The notes: generated by a model not told the origin, from the sequence alone. Shown: positions 50,209-59,407, numbered from the stretch's first letter. The stretch is 64,000 nucleotides of DNA from Arsukibacterium ikkense (GCF_000987775.1 NZ_LAHO01000021.1:1-64000), one strand, 5' to 3'. Program-made: numbers and translations.

Positions 50209-50919
50209 TTAAAATTTTACTCTTACCTGATTAACAGCGACCACTTCTGTTTGCACTTTACGTCCAGACTGCTGATTCTGAACGGCGATGGTATCACCAA
50301 GCGTACCGTCCTGCTCAGCAATACCACTGGCCGAAACGACAAGGCCACTATTGTCAATCACTATTGTAACAACATCCCCGCGACAGACAAGGCAAAGATC
50401 CTGCATTGTGATCAGCTGGCCATTACTTAATGAGCGTTTACTTCGTGCGCCAACAATCTGACGCAGGTCAGTCACCAGATTGCCGCGTACGAACCGCCGC
50501 TCCCGCTCGCTGATTTCTAACATATCGGCCGTTAACACCGTACCTGTAGCAATATTTTGTCGAACCGTCGCCGCAGCAACCATTTCTGTGATTCTGACCG
50601 GGAGATATAATTGCCATGCTACCGGCAGATTACAGCTGATATTTACCGTAAACTGGCGGTTGTTGGCGTTTTGCGGCCGATTAAATTGGGGTTGTTCATC
50701 ACAAATCTTAGTGCCAATCCGGTTGTCCAGCGGGGTTACCTCTAGTTTGATTGCGCCCTCTGGTGTAATAGCCAGTTCCTGGTTTAGCCATTGTGCTGTC
50801 ATGTCAGTCAGTTGTTCCGGGCTATAATGCCCCGGGTCAGCACTATCCGCCCAGCTCAGATTGCTGATAAAAAATAACAAGATAAAGTTGAGTAAATAAA
50901 ATTTTTCGTACTTCTTCAT
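50209..50919 (-). CDS. flgA: Flagellar P-ring assembly chaperone FlgA
   Basis: A periplasmic chaperone for P-ring (FlgI) formation. It is 236 aa with a signal peptide (FYLLNFILLFFISNLSWA). The SAF-type domain has VRQNIATGTVLTADMLEISERE, VGARSKRSLSNGQLITMQDL and VTIVIDNSGLVVSASGIAEQDGTLGDTIAVQN, the conserved FlgA C-terminus. It is followed by flgM and flgN on the same strand. I found no convincing sigma54 element upstream; a palindrome at 50950 lies there instead. Confidence 0.93.
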   Translation of the reverse strand: MKKYEKFYLLNFILLFFISNLSWADSADPGHYSPEQLTDMTAQWLNQELAITPEGAIKLEVTPLDNRIGTKICDEQPQFNRPQNANNRQFTVNISCNLPVAWQLYLPVRITEMVAAATVRQNIATGTVLTADMLEISERERRFVRGNLVTDLRQIVGARSKRSLSNGQLITMQDLCLVCRGDVVTIVIDNSGLVVSASGIAEQDGTLGDTIAVQNQQSGRKVQTEVVAVNQVRVKF

Positions 50920-50949
50920 ATGGTTTCAGCTATGCTTTACTGGCTAACA

Positions 50950-50971
50950 GTTATACCATTGCCGGTATAAC
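50950..50971. promoter_or_regulatory. Perfect 8-bp inverted repeat between flgA and cheV
   Basis: GTTATACC (50950-50957) and GGTATAAC (50964-50971) are exact inverses with a 6-nt spacer, 30 bp upstream of flgA and 20 bp before a possible sigma54 element for cheV. It has the form of a dimeric activator or repressor site. The binding protein is unknown. Confidence 0.5.
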
Positions 50972-50990
50972 CAGTTTCAATAAATGGCCT

Positions 50991-51005
50991 TGGTTAAGAA
51001 ACTGC
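50991..51005 (+). promoter_or_regulatory. Possible sigma54 promoter for cheV
   Basis: TGGTTAAGAAACTGC: GG and GC are correctly 10 nt apart, but C at -23 and one T of TTGC are replaced. It lies 91 bp upstream of cheV. Confidence 0.4.
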
Positions 51006-51096
51006 AAAGGGGTTTCTGAGCCAAAGACAACCTATTCTGGCGATTGGGTTTAGTTATGCAAATATAGCGCCAGAACAAAGGCAACAGGAGTGGCAG

Positions 51097-52026
51097 ATGG
51101 CCAGCATTTTAGATTCTGTTAATCAGCGAACCCAATTGGTTGGTCAAAACCGCCTGGAATTGCTGATGTTTAAACTTGCCGGCCGGCAACGTTACGGAAT
51201 TAATGTCTTTAAAGTGCGTGAAGTGCTGCAATGTCCTGCATTAACGGCTATACCTAAACGCAATAAATTTGTCCGGGGTATTGCCCATATCCGTGGCCAG
51301 ACAATTTCGGTAATTGACTTAAGTCTGGCTACCGGTGGTAAGCCGATCGAGGATTTGAGTACCGCCTTTATTATTATTGCTGAGTATAATCGCTCGGTGC
51401 AGGGTTTTTTGGTCAGTTCAGTTGAGCGGATCATTAATATCAACTGGGAAGCCATTATGCCGCCGCCCAAGGGTACCGGCGGTAAACAAAGTTATCTGAC
51501 GGCGGTAACTGAAATTGACAAAGAGCTGGTTGAAATTCTGGATGTCGAAAAAATTCTCGAAGAAATTTCACCCTCACCAACCACTATCAGCACTACGGTG
51601 GATACGGCAAGTATCAGCTCAGATTTAGGCGACCGGCTGATTTTAATTGCTGACGATTCTGCCGTTGCACGTAATCAGGTTAAAAGGGCGCTGGAAGGGC
51701 TGGGCGTAAAAATGCACCTGGTTAATAATGGCCGTGAAGCATTACAGTACCTGCAGCAGGTGGCGAAGGAATGTAGTGTATCCGTGACCGAAAAAGTTGG
51801 TCTGCTGATATCCGATATAGAAATGCCAGAAATGGATGGTTACACCCTGACGGCTGAGATAAAGCTCGACCCACAATTAAAAAACCTGCATGTGATTTTG
51901 CATACTTCGTTAAGCGGAGTGTTTAATCAGCAAATGGTGCAAAAAGTGGGCGCTAACGACTTTATCGCCAAGTTTAATCCGGATGAGTTGGCTGAGTCGG
52001 TGCAAAAGTGGTTACATACAGAATAA
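51097..52026 (+). CDS. cheV: Chemotaxis coupling protein CheV
   Basis: A hybrid scaffold that couples chemoreceptors to CheA. It is 309 aa: a CheW domain (about residues 17-160; ALTAIPKRNKFVRGIAHIRGQTISVIDL) and a receiver domain (about 175-305; LIADDSAVARNQ, phospho-acceptor Asp240 in SDIEMPEMDGY, HTSLSG, KFNPDEL). AGGAG precedes the ATG. It is followed after 16 bp by cheR; the flgA-cheV-cheR-flgB order is typical of polar flagellar clusters. Confidence 0.95.
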   Translation: MASILDSVNQRTQLVGQNRLELLMFKLAGRQRYGINVFKVREVLQCPALTAIPKRNKFVRGIAHIRGQTISVIDLSLATGGKPIEDLSTAFIIIAEYNRSVQGFLVSSVERIININWEAIMPPPKGTGGKQSYLTAVTEIDKELVEILDVEKILEEISPSPTTISTTVDTASISSDLGDRLILIADDSAVARNQVKRALEGLGVKMHLVNNGREALQYLQQVAKECSVSVTEKVGLLISDIEMPEMDGYTLTAEIKLDPQLKNLHVILHTSLSGVFNQQMVQKVGANDFIAKFNPDELAESVQKWLHTE

Positions 52027-52042
52027 GCGCTAAGGGTACCTA

Positions 52043-52876
52043 GTGACTAATAAAGAGCTGCAGGAAAGTGAATATAAACTGTTTCGGGATTTTCTCGAGC
52101 AGCAGTGTGGCATCGTGCTGGGTGAGAATAAACAATACCTGGTAAAAAGCCGGCTGGGGCCATTAATGCAGCGGTTTAGTATTGCTACCTTATCTGAGCT
52201 GGTAAGTAAAACCCTGAGCCCGTTCGAGCGGCAGTTGCGCTCGGCCGTGATCGACGCCATGACAACCAATGAAACTTTATGGTTTCGTGACACTTATCCG
52301 TATGAGCTATTGAAGAAACAAATTTTGCCGGAGCTGGAAAAAAGCTGCCGCACTTTAAAAATCTGGTCTGCCGCCAGCTCAAGTGGTCAGGAGCCCTATT
52401 CTATAGCGATGACCGGACTGGAGTATCAGCAAGGCCGGCCTGGTGCTTTTAGTTTAGGTTTGAATATTCTGGGGACGGATATCTCGAACACTATGCTGGA
52501 ACATTGTCAGCGGGCAGAGTACGACGGCTTAGCCTTATCCCGCGGTTTATCGCCAGAGCGGCGTAGCAAGTTTTTTGACGACAGCGGCAACGGTATGATG
52601 CGGGTCAAAGATTTTGTGCGTAAGAATGTCAGTTTCCGCCACTTAAACCTGTTAGACAGCTACACCTTACTGGGTAAGTTCGATATTATATTTTGCCGCA
52701 ACGTACTTATTTATTTTTCACCCGATCTAAAAGCCAAGATTATCAAACAGTTCGCCCAATCCCTTAACCCCAGAGGCTATTTGTTTCTGGGGGCATCTGA
52801 ATCTATTTCCAGCGTGAATAATGACTTCGAAATGATCCGCTGCAACCCAGGCATTATTTACCGTAAAAAGGTTTAA
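52043..52876 (+). CDS. cheR: Chemoreceptor methyltransferase CheR
   Basis: Methylates glutamates on chemoreceptors with SAM, for adaptation. It is 277 aa. The N-terminal helical domain (FRDFLEQQCGIVL, TTNETLWFRD) precedes the methyltransferase fold: KIWSAASSSGQEPYSIAM binds SAM, and ILGTDIS, FDIIFCRNVLIYF and YLFLGASESI are conserved. The start is GTG at 52043 with AAGGG upstream. It is co-transcribed with cheV. No C-terminal TPR or pentapeptide-tether domain is seen. Confidence 0.95.
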   Translation: MTNKELQESEYKLFRDFLEQQCGIVLGENKQYLVKSRLGPLMQRFSIATLSELVSKTLSPFERQLRSAVIDAMTTNETLWFRDTYPYELLKKQILPELEKSCRTLKIWSAASSSGQEPYSIAMTGLEYQQGRPGAFSLGLNILGTDISNTMLEHCQRAEYDGLALSRGLSPERRSKFFDDSGNGMMRVKDFVRKNVSFRHLNLLDSYTLLGKFDIIFCRNVLIYFSPDLKAKIIKQFAQSLNPRGYLFLGASESISSVNNDFEMIRCNPGIIYRKKV

Positions 52877-52894
52877 CGGTAACAGCTGAAAAAC

Positions 52895-52909
52895 TGGCCT
52901 GTGTTTTGC
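52895..52909 (+). promoter_or_regulatory. Sigma54 promoter for flgBCDE
   Basis: TGGCCTGTGTTTTGC: exact TGGC and TTGC with 10 nt between GG and GC, 39 bp upstream of flgB. No other promoter is evident in the 71-bp gap after cheR. Confidence 0.85.
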
Positions 52910-52947
52910 ATTTGATTTGCCATAGTTGCAAATGAGGTGGCAAAAAA

Positions 52948-53349
52948 ATGGCAATCAGTTTTGAAAAAGCATTTGGGATGCACCCCCACGCTTTATTAAT
53001 TCGTGAAAAGCGCTCAGAAGTGTTGGCCGAGAATATTGCTAATGCCGATACGCCGGGCTATAAGGCTAAGGATATTGATTTTCAGCAAGCGCTGTCTTTA
53101 GCCCAGTCGCGCCAGGGGCAAAGTGCCAGCCGCACCCATGAACAACACTTCCATATTGCGTCTACTATGCGCAAAGACACCTTATTTCGCAATCCCGATC
53201 AACCTGATACTGGCGATGGCAACAGTGTCGATATTCATCGCGAGCGCAACGCAGTAATGCAAAACAGCCTCGAGTATCAGACCAGCTTAACCTTTCTAAA
53301 CAACCGCATTATGGGGTTGAAAAAAGCCATTACCGGTACAGGACAATAA
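52948..53349 (+). CDS. flgB: Flagellar proximal rod protein FlgB
   Basis: First rod component. It is 133 aa with the rod-family N-terminus (LLIREKRSEVLAENIANADTPGYKAKDIDF) and C-terminal helix (YQTSLTFLNNRIMGLKKAITG). GAGGTGG lies upstream. It is the first gene of the flgBCDE unit, 2 bp before flgC. Confidence 0.96.
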   Translation: MAISFEKAFGMHPHALLIREKRSEVLAENIANADTPGYKAKDIDFQQALSLAQSRQGQSASRTHEQHFHIASTMRKDTLFRNPDQPDTGDGNSVDIHRERNAVMQNSLEYQTSLTFLNNRIMGLKKAITGTGQ

Positions 53350-53351
53350 CT

Positions 53352-53774
53352 ATGAGCATCTCAAAAGTGTTTGATATCGCCGGTAGCGGCATGACTGCCC
53401 AGTCGGTGCGGATGAATACCACCGCCAGCAACATTGCTAATGCCAACAGTGTCAGCAGCAGTGTTGAAGAAACCTATCGTGGCCGCCATCCGGTGTTTGC
53501 TACTGAGTTATCCGAAGCCCGGCGCCAGCAGGGCGATAGTGCCGGCGTCAGAGTGTTAGGCATTGTTGAGTCTGATGCACCACTGAACGTAGAGTATGCG
53601 CCCAATCATCCGCTGGCTGATGAGAATGGCTATATCTATAAGCCCAATGTCAACATTATGGAAGAAATGGCCAATATGATTTCGGCGTCCCGCTCTTATG
53701 AGACTAATGTGCAAACGGCTGATGCCGCCAAGCAAATGCTGATGCGGACGTTACGCATGGGCCAGGGACAATAA
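53352..53774 (+). CDS. flgC: Flagellar proximal rod protein FlgC
   Basis: A rod protein of 140 aa. The N-terminus FDIAGSGMTAQSVRMNTTASNIANANSVSSS and the C-terminus KPNVNIMEEMANMISASRSYETNVQ are the two conserved rod-family helices. GYIYKPNV is FlgC-typical. Spacing to flgB is 2 bp and to flgD 10 bp. Confidence 0.96.
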   Translation: MSISKVFDIAGSGMTAQSVRMNTTASNIANANSVSSSVEETYRGRHPVFATELSEARRQQGDSAGVRVLGIVESDAPLNVEYAPNHPLADENGYIYKPNVNIMEEMANMISASRSYETNVQTADAAKQMLMRTLRMGQGQ

Positions 53775-53784
53775 GGAATAAGCT

Positions 53785-54468
53785 ATGAGTACTATTAATA
53801 AATCCCCGGCCCTAGATGGCATGTACTGGGACAACGGCAATAAAGTGCCGGATAAGAATAACGGTGCGCTGACCCAATCTGATTTTTTTGCGCTGCTGAC
53901 CCAGCAACTGGCCTTTCAGGATCCAACCAAGCCGGTTGAAAATGATCAGATGATTGCTCAGATGACTAATTTTACCATGGCAGATGGTATCGGCCAGTTA
54001 AACGAAAGTTTCAAAGGCTTTGCCGACAGCATGACCTCTAATCAGGCGTTACAGGCCTCATCACTGGTTGGGCGCAGCGTGTTAACTCAGTCTGATCAGA
54101 TAGTGTTTACCGGCGAAACCTTATCCCGGGGCCATATTAACCTGGACCGGGCTGCCGACAGTATGCGGGTAAGCATTGAAAAACCGAATGGCGAGCTGGT
54201 AACCAATTTTAATGTGGCCAGCCCGGCGTTGGGTAAAAATGAGTTCGTCTGGGATGGTACTGATGCCAATGGCGAGCCTATGCCACCAGGTGTTTATAAA
54301 ATTAAAGTTGAAGCCAGTTTTAATGGCAAGAATGAGTCGATACCGGTGCACGTATTTACCCCGGTATCGAGCGTCAGCCTGGCCGGTAATGGCAAAGGTA
54401 TTACCCTTAACCTGATTGGGTTAGGGGCAGTAAAATTAACTGATGTTCTGGAAGTTTCTTACGGTTAA
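53785..54468 (+). CDS. flgD: Flagellar hook-capping (scaffold) protein FlgD
   Basis: Caps the growing hook during FlgE polymerisation and is later discarded. It is 227 aa: the FlgD N-domain FFALLTQQLAFQDPTKPVENDQMIAQMTNFTMADGI, and FlgD Ig-like/Tudor parts with EFVWDGTDANGEPMPPGVYKIKVEA. AATAAGGAATAAG serves as a ribosome site. It is third in the unit. Confidence 0.95.
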   Translation: MSTINKSPALDGMYWDNGNKVPDKNNGALTQSDFFALLTQQLAFQDPTKPVENDQMIAQMTNFTMADGIGQLNESFKGFADSMTSNQALQASSLVGRSVLTQSDQIVFTGETLSRGHINLDRAADSMRVSIEKPNGELVTNFNVASPALGKNEFVWDGTDANGEPMPPGVYKIKVEASFNGKNESIPVHVFTPVSSVSLAGNGKGITLNLIGLGAVKLTDVLEVSYG

Positions 54469-54493
54469 ACAACCGTTTAAGGTGAGGTGATTT

Positions 54494-55849
54494 ATGAGTT
54501 TTCAAATAGCATTAAGCGGCCTGGCGGCAGCCCAGAAAGATCTGGATACCACGGCAAACAATATTGCTAACGTTAATACCACGGGCTTTAAAGAGTCGCG
54601 GGCAGAATTTGCAGATGTATACGCTACATCGATCTTTTCATCCGGACGTACCAAGGTCGGTGATGGTGTAGCAACTTCAACGGTGGCGCAGCAGTTTAAT
54701 CAGGGCGCATTACAATTTACCAATAACTCGCTGGATTTGGCGATCACCGGTGAGGGCTTTTTTACCACCACACCGGATCGTTTTTCACAGGATATGACCT
54801 ATACCCGTGCTGGTGCGTTTAAACTGAATAAAGACAACTTTATTGTCGATAACAATGGCAACTTTTTGCAGGGCTTTACTGTCGACCCGGTAACCGGTGA
54901 GAATCAGTCAGTCAGCTTAAGTACCAGCCAGCCGATTTCGATACCCACTTCTGCCGGCGCACCAAGGGCAACCAATAATATCTTCCTTAGCATGAACCTC
55001 GATTCGCGAGTGGTTGCTCCCAACGTTGCCTTAGCGTTTGATCCAACAGATCGGGCTTCATACAACCATTCCACGTCGGTAACGGTATATGACAGTCTGG
55101 GTGAGTCGCATGTCGTAACCACCTATTTCAGAAAACTTGAAACGGTGCCACCGGCCAACAGTGAGTGGGAAACTTTTGTGGTTTGGGATGATAATACCGC
55201 CAATCCATTATTGCCTGCGCCGGTGCCACCCGCTACCCGAAACCCTAATTCCTTCTTCCAGGGTAACAATATTCAGTTTGACTCTAATGGTAATTTTGTC
55301 GACATCATACCTGCGCCAACTATTGGCTTGCCGTTTGCAGATTTAAATGAACCTAACAATGGTTACCTGACTAATGGCGCCCAGTTTTTAACTGACGTAG
55401 TAGTGAATTTCCGTGATGCTTCAGGGGTAAGAAGACCCACTCAGTATGCGGCCGCGTTTGATGTTACCAACCTGAGCCAGGATGGCACTACCGTAGGCAA
55501 TTTAACCGGGGTTGATATTGACTCCTTTGGCCGGGTGCTGGCTACTTACAGTAATGGTGACTCCTCTTACTTATCTCAGGTGACGTTGGTGCGGTTTGCT
55601 AATGTGCAGGGCTTAAAGCAAGTGGGAAATACCTCGTGGAAACAAAGCTTAACCTCAGGTGAGCCTATAGGCGGTCAGGGCAATACCGGGACTTTTGGCG
55701 CGATAAACGCATCAGCGCTGGAGCAGTCAAACGTTAACCTGACCACCGAGCTGGTTGATTTAATCAGTGCCCAACGCAATTTCCAGGCCAACTCAAGGGC
55801 GCTGGAAGTGAACAGCACGCTGCAACAGACAGTGTTGCAGATCCGCTAA
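54494..55849 (+). CDS. flgE: Flagellar hook protein FlgE
   Basis: The main hook subunit, 451 aa. The N-terminus SFQIALSGLAAAQKDLDTTANNIANVNTTGFKESRAEF and the C-terminus SNVNLTTELVDLISAQRNFQANSRALEVN form the axial coiled core. The variable middle domain (TSVTVYDSLGESHVVTTYF and Pro/Asn-rich loops) is exposed. GAGGTGA precedes the ATG. It is the last gene of the unit and is closed by a strong terminator. Confidence 0.96.
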   Translation: MSFQIALSGLAAAQKDLDTTANNIANVNTTGFKESRAEFADVYATSIFSSGRTKVGDGVATSTVAQQFNQGALQFTNNSLDLAITGEGFFTTTPDRFSQDMTYTRAGAFKLNKDNFIVDNNGNFLQGFTVDPVTGENQSVSLSTSQPISIPTSAGAPRATNNIFLSMNLDSRVVAPNVALAFDPTDRASYNHSTSVTVYDSLGESHVVTTYFRKLETVPPANSEWETFVVWDDNTANPLLPAPVPPATRNPNSFFQGNNIQFDSNGNFVDIIPAPTIGLPFADLNEPNNGYLTNGAQFLTDVVVNFRDASGVRRPTQYAAAFDVTNLSQDGTTVGNLTGVDIDSFGRVLATYSNGDSSYLSQVTLVRFANVQGLKQVGNTSWKQSLTSGEPIGGQGNTGTFGAINASALEQSNVNLTTELVDLISAQRNFQANSRALEVNSTLQQTVLQIR

Positions 55850-55875
55850 GCTTGATGGCGTAGTCATGTGAGTAT

Positions 55876-55902
55876 ACACCACCTGCGGGTGGTGTTTTTT
55901 TA
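55876..55902 (+). terminator. Intrinsic terminator after flgE
   Basis: ACACCACC / GGTGGTGT 8-bp stem, loop TGCG, then seven T. It separates the flgBCDE unit from the next sigma54-driven unit. Confidence 0.93.
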
Positions 55903-55927
55903 TTCATCAGCTCAAGGTCAAGCTAAG

Positions 55928-55942
55928 TGGCACTATTTTTGC
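55928..55942 (+). promoter_or_regulatory. Sigma54 promoter for flgFGHIJKL
   Basis: TGGCACTATTTTTGC: TGGCAC and TTGC match consensus exactly with 10 nt between GG and GC, 36 bp upstream of flgF and just beyond the flgE terminator. It is the best sigma54 match in the window. Confidence 0.9.
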
Positions 55943-55978
55943 TTATCTAGTATACAGCGATAACAAGCGGAGCAGGTT

Positions 55979-56725
55979 ATGGACCATTTATTATATATCG
56001 CCATGAGCGGTGCCAAAGAAAATATGCATGGCATCAGCGTGCGGGCGAATAATCTGGCCAACAGCAATACGGTGGGCTTTAAAGCTGACTTTGAGCAAGC
56101 GCGGGCGATGCAGGCGTTTGGTGAAGGCTTGCCTACCCGGGTGTTTGCAATGACTGAGCAGCCCGGTCAAAACTTTGACGCAGGGCCGATGATTATGACC
56201 GACCGTGAACTGGATATTGCCATTCAGGGCGATGGTTGGTTTGCGGTACAAGACGCCAATGGCAATGAAGCGTATAGCCGGGCCGGTAATTTACAATTAA
56301 GCCCAACCGGCATGCTGGAAACTGCCAATGGCAGGGCGGTCATAGGCGATGACGGGCCAATTCAGCTGCCCATTCCTCTGGCCAAATTAGAAATAGGTCT
56401 GGACGGTACGATAAGTGCGTTACCTCAGGGCGCACCTGCTAATGCCATGGAAGAGGTGGCGCGGATTAAACTGGTAAACCCGGTCTACGCCGATCTTACC
56501 AAAGGTACTGATGGCTTGTTCCGGCGTAAAGACGGCCAGTTAGCGGCGGCGGACATCAATGTCAGCTTACTGCACGGTGCTTACGAAGGCAGCAACGTGA
56601 ATGCCGTAGGTGAAATGACCTATATGATAAGCCTGCAGCGTCAGTTTGAACTGCAGGTGAAAATGATGAAGAGTGCCGAAGATATGGACCGTCAGCAAAA
56701 CGCCTTGCTGCGGATCATGGGCTAG
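55979..56725 (+). CDS. flgF: Flagellar proximal rod protein FlgF
   Basis: A rod protein of 248 aa. The N-terminus LLYIAMSGAKENMHGISVRANNLANSNTVGFKADFEQA and the C-terminus GSNVNAVGEMTYMISLQRQFELQVKMMKSAEDMD are rod-family helices. IAIQGDGWFAVQ lies between them. It is the first gene of the second hook-basal-body unit, with GGAGCAGGTT ahead of the ATG. Confidence 0.95.
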   Translation: MDHLLYIAMSGAKENMHGISVRANNLANSNTVGFKADFEQARAMQAFGEGLPTRVFAMTEQPGQNFDAGPMIMTDRELDIAIQGDGWFAVQDANGNEAYSRAGNLQLSPTGMLETANGRAVIGDDGPIQLPIPLAKLEIGLDGTISALPQGAPANAMEEVARIKLVNPVYADLTKGTDGLFRRKDGQLAAADINVSLLHGAYEGSNVNAVGEMTYMISLQRQFELQVKMMKSAEDMDRQQNALLRIMG

Positions 56726-56763
56726 TTAACTGATTAATGGGCGACAGCCCCGGGAGGTAGCAG

Positions 56764-57552
56764 ATGCATCCAGCTCTGTGGATAAGTAAAACCGGCTTAG
56801 ACGCCAAACAGCGGGATATTTCGGTTATTTCAAATAACCTGGCTAACGCCAGCACCATCGGTTTTAAAAAAAGCCGCGCAGTGTTCGAAGACTTGCTGTA
56901 TCAGAACGTCAATCAGCCTGGCGGGCGCTCGTCGCAAAACTCCGAGCTGCCAAACGGTTTAATGATTGGCGCCGGTACTAAGGTGGTGGCGACTCAGAAA
57001 AACTTTACTCAGGGCAATATGATTACCACTGAGAATAGCCTGGATATGATGGTTCAGGGCCACGGGTTTTTTGAAGTACTAATGCCAGATGGCACGATTT
57101 CCTATACCCGCAATGGTCAGTTTACTGTCGATGGTGATGGCAATCTGGTGACGTCAGGTGCTGGCTTTCAGGTACAGCCAAATATTGTTATTCCGCCTGA
57201 TGCGACCAGTATTACCGTATCACAAGACGGTGAAGTATCGGTGCGTCTGGCCGGGCAGGTAGATAATGCCGTGCTGGGGCAGCTGACGGTAACCAACTTT
57301 ATTAATCCGGCAGGCTTAGAGCCTACGGGGCAGAATTTATTTAAAGAAACCGCGGCAAGTGGTGATCCGGTGCAGGGCATTCCGGGCCTGGAAGGGCTGG
57401 GTATTATTGTTCAGGGTGCACTGGAAACGTCGAATGTTAATGTTACTGAAGAGCTGGTCAGCCTGATTGAGTCGCAGCGGGTTTACGAAATGAACTCTAA
57501 AGTGATTTCATCGGTGGATCAAATGCTGGGCTTTGCTATCCAGCAATTATAA
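56764..57552 (+). CDS. flgG: Flagellar distal rod protein FlgG
   Basis: Distal rod subunit, 262 aa (E. coli 260). ALWISKTGLDAKQRDISVISNNLANASTIGFKKSRAVFEDLLYQ and ETSNVNVTEELVSLIESQRVYEMNSKVIS are FlgG-specific. The FlgG-specific segment (PGGRSSQNSELPNGLMIGAGTKVVATQK) is intact. GGGAGG lies upstream. It is followed by flgH after 11 bp. Confidence 0.97.
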   Translation: MHPALWISKTGLDAKQRDISVISNNLANASTIGFKKSRAVFEDLLYQNVNQPGGRSSQNSELPNGLMIGAGTKVVATQKNFTQGNMITTENSLDMMVQGHGFFEVLMPDGTISYTRNGQFTVDGDGNLVTSGAGFQVQPNIVIPPDATSITVSQDGEVSVRLAGQVDNAVLGQLTVTNFINPAGLEPTGQNLFKETAASGDPVQGIPGLEGLGIIVQGALETSNVNVTEELVSLIESQRVYEMNSKVISSVDQMLGFAIQQL

Positions 57553-57563
57553 GCGGAGGCGTT

Positions 57564-58238
57564 ATGCGTACTATTATTGCAGTGTTATCAGCCTTACTGC
57601 TATCGGCATGTTCGTCTATGCAGCAGCCGTTTGCTGACGATCCGTACTATTCGCCTATTCCGCCGGAGCCGGCAGCAAGGCCGGTGTTAAAAACCGGGTC
57701 ACTGTTTGCGCAGCATCATTCCAACAGCTTGTATTCTGATAATAAGGCGCGGCTGGAGGGCGATATTATTACTGTGGTACTGCGCGAACGCACTCAGGCG
57801 TCAAAACAAGCTAAAACCGAAACTAAAAAAGACAGTAATGTGTCGGTTGAGCCCATGGTTGGGCTTGGTGGCAGGCCGGTCAGTGTGGCAGGTAATGTGC
57901 TGCAATTTGGCGCGGGTTCCAGTTCCGATTACAAAGGCGATGCCAAGGCTGATCAAAGTAACAGCCTGGTAGGCGATATTTCGGTTAACGTGTTGCAGGT
58001 CATGGCCAATGGCAACCTGGTGATCCGCGGTGAAAAATGGCTGACCTTAAATACCGGTAAAGAGTATATCCGTTTAACCGGTGTGATCCGGCCGCAGGAT
58101 GTTGATGTGAACAATACCGTTGAGTCAAATAAAATTGCTAATGCCCGTATTGAGTACAGTGGCACCGGTGCGCATCATCATGGGCAGTCGCCTGGTTGGT
58201 TAAGCCGGTTCTTTAATGGTCCGCTGTGGCCTTTTTAA
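57564..58238 (+). CDS. flgH: Flagellar L-ring protein FlgH
   Basis: An outer-membrane L-ring lipoprotein, 224 aa. The signal peptide ends at LLLSAC (lipobox LSAC). GSLFAQHHSNSLYSDNKARLEGDIITVVLRERTQASKQA and NLVIRGEKWLTLNTGKEYIRLTGVIRPQDV are the family blocks. GGAGG precedes the ATG. It functions with FlgI as the LP ring bushing and is matured by Lgt. Confidence 0.96.
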   Translation: MRTIIAVLSALLLSACSSMQQPFADDPYYSPIPPEPAARPVLKTGSLFAQHHSNSLYSDNKARLEGDIITVVLRERTQASKQAKTETKKDSNVSVEPMVGLGGRPVSVAGNVLQFGAGSSSDYKGDAKADQSNSLVGDISVNVLQVMANGNLVIRGEKWLTLNTGKEYIRLTGVIRPQDVDVNNTVESNKIANARIEYSGTGAHHHGQSPGWLSRFFNGPLWPF

Positions 58239-58287
58239 AATAACATGGCTGTTTTAAGAAAACTGATACCTTGTTAGGAGAGACACT

Positions 58288-59406
58288 GTGGCTATGTTCG
58301 AAAGACAATCAATGATTCGTATAACACTGCTGGGGTTAGTACTGCAGCTGTTGACAATCATGCCAGCCCACGCTGCCCGGATTAAAGACGTGGCCGATAT
58401 TGATGGTGTGCGCTCTAACCAACTGGTCGGCTATGGCCTGGTGGTAGGGTTACCGGGTACTGGCGAGCAAAGCCCCTTCACCGAGCAAAGTTTCCGCACC
58501 ATGCTGGCCAATTTTGGCATTAATATGCCGGCCGGCCAACGCAGCCAGATCAAAAACGTGGCGGCGGTAGCCGTACATGCCGAATTACCCGCCTTTGCCA
58601 AGCCAGGCCAGACTATTGATATTACGGTGTCATCCGTTGGCAGTGCTAAAAGCCTGCGTGGCGGTACCTTGTTACAAACCTTTTTAACCGGTTTAGACGG
58701 CAATGTGTATGCGATTGCCCAGGGCAGTTTAATCGTCAGCGGCCTGGGCGCCGAAGGGTTGGATGGTTCGCGAATTCTGGTTAACACACCAACGGTGGGG
58801 CGTATTCCGAACGGTGCCATGGTCGAGCGCGAGGTTATATCCCCCTTTGGTAATGGTGATTTCATTACATTTAACTTAAAGCGGGCCGATTTTACCACAT
58901 CAAAAAGGTTGGCCGAGGTGATTAACCGGTTCATCGGTGCTGATACTGCCTATTCGCAAGATGCCGCTTCTGTGCAGGTAAGGGCGCCGCGCGATATGTC
59001 TCAGCGGGTGTCTTATTTATCTACTCTGGAAAACCTCGAGTTTGCCCCGGCTGACCACTCAGCCAAAATTATTATTAATTCACGCACCGGCACTATAGTT
59101 ATTGGTAAAGATGTCAGGCTGTTTCCCGCTGCGGTTACCCATGGTGGTTTAACGGTAACCATTGCCGAGAACCCTCAGGTAGTCCAGCCGAATCCTTTTG
59201 GTGAAGGGGTGACGGCGATTGAAGAAAACAGCATTATCGATGTTACCCGGGAAAATTCACGGATGTTTAAATTCGACCCCGGTGTCACTCTGGATGATTT
59301 GGTTCGCACCGTCAACGCGGTAGGGGCTGCCCCAGGCGACTTAATGGCTATTCTGGAAGCGTTGAAAGAAGCCGGGGCAATCCATGGTGAGTTGGTGGTG
59401 ATCTAA
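58288..59406 (+). CDS. flgI: Flagellar P-ring protein FlgI
   Basis: A periplasmic P-ring subunit, 372 aa. The Sec signal peptide ends at MPAHA, followed by ARIKDVADIDGVRSNQLVGYGLVVGLPGTG. TMLANFGINMP, NVAAVAVHAELP and the C-terminal GVTLDDLVRTVNAVGAAPGDLMAILEALKEAGAIHGELVVI are diagnostic. The start is GTG at 58288 with AGGAG seven bases upstream; the in-frame ATG two codons later lacks that spacing. FlgA is its chaperone. Confidence 0.96.
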   Translation: MAMFERQSMIRITLLGLVLQLLTIMPAHAARIKDVADIDGVRSNQLVGYGLVVGLPGTGEQSPFTEQSFRTMLANFGINMPAGQRSQIKNVAAVAVHAELPAFAKPGQTIDITVSSVGSAKSLRGGTLLQTFLTGLDGNVYAIAQGSLIVSGLGAEGLDGSRILVNTPTVGRIPNGAMVEREVISPFGNGDFITFNLKRADFTTSKRLAEVINRFIGADTAYSQDAASVQVRAPRDMSQRVSYLSTLENLEFAPADHSAKIIINSRTGTIVIGKDVRLFPAAVTHGGLTVTIAENPQVVQPNPFGEGVTAIEENSIIDVTRENSRMFKFDPGVTLDDLVRTVNAVGAAPGDLMAILEALKEAGAIHGELVVI

Positions 59407-59407
59407 C

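Noticed and set aside
50920..51010. Sigma54 promoter for flgA
   Set aside because: The best candidate has 11 nt instead of 10 between GC and CC, so it was not called.
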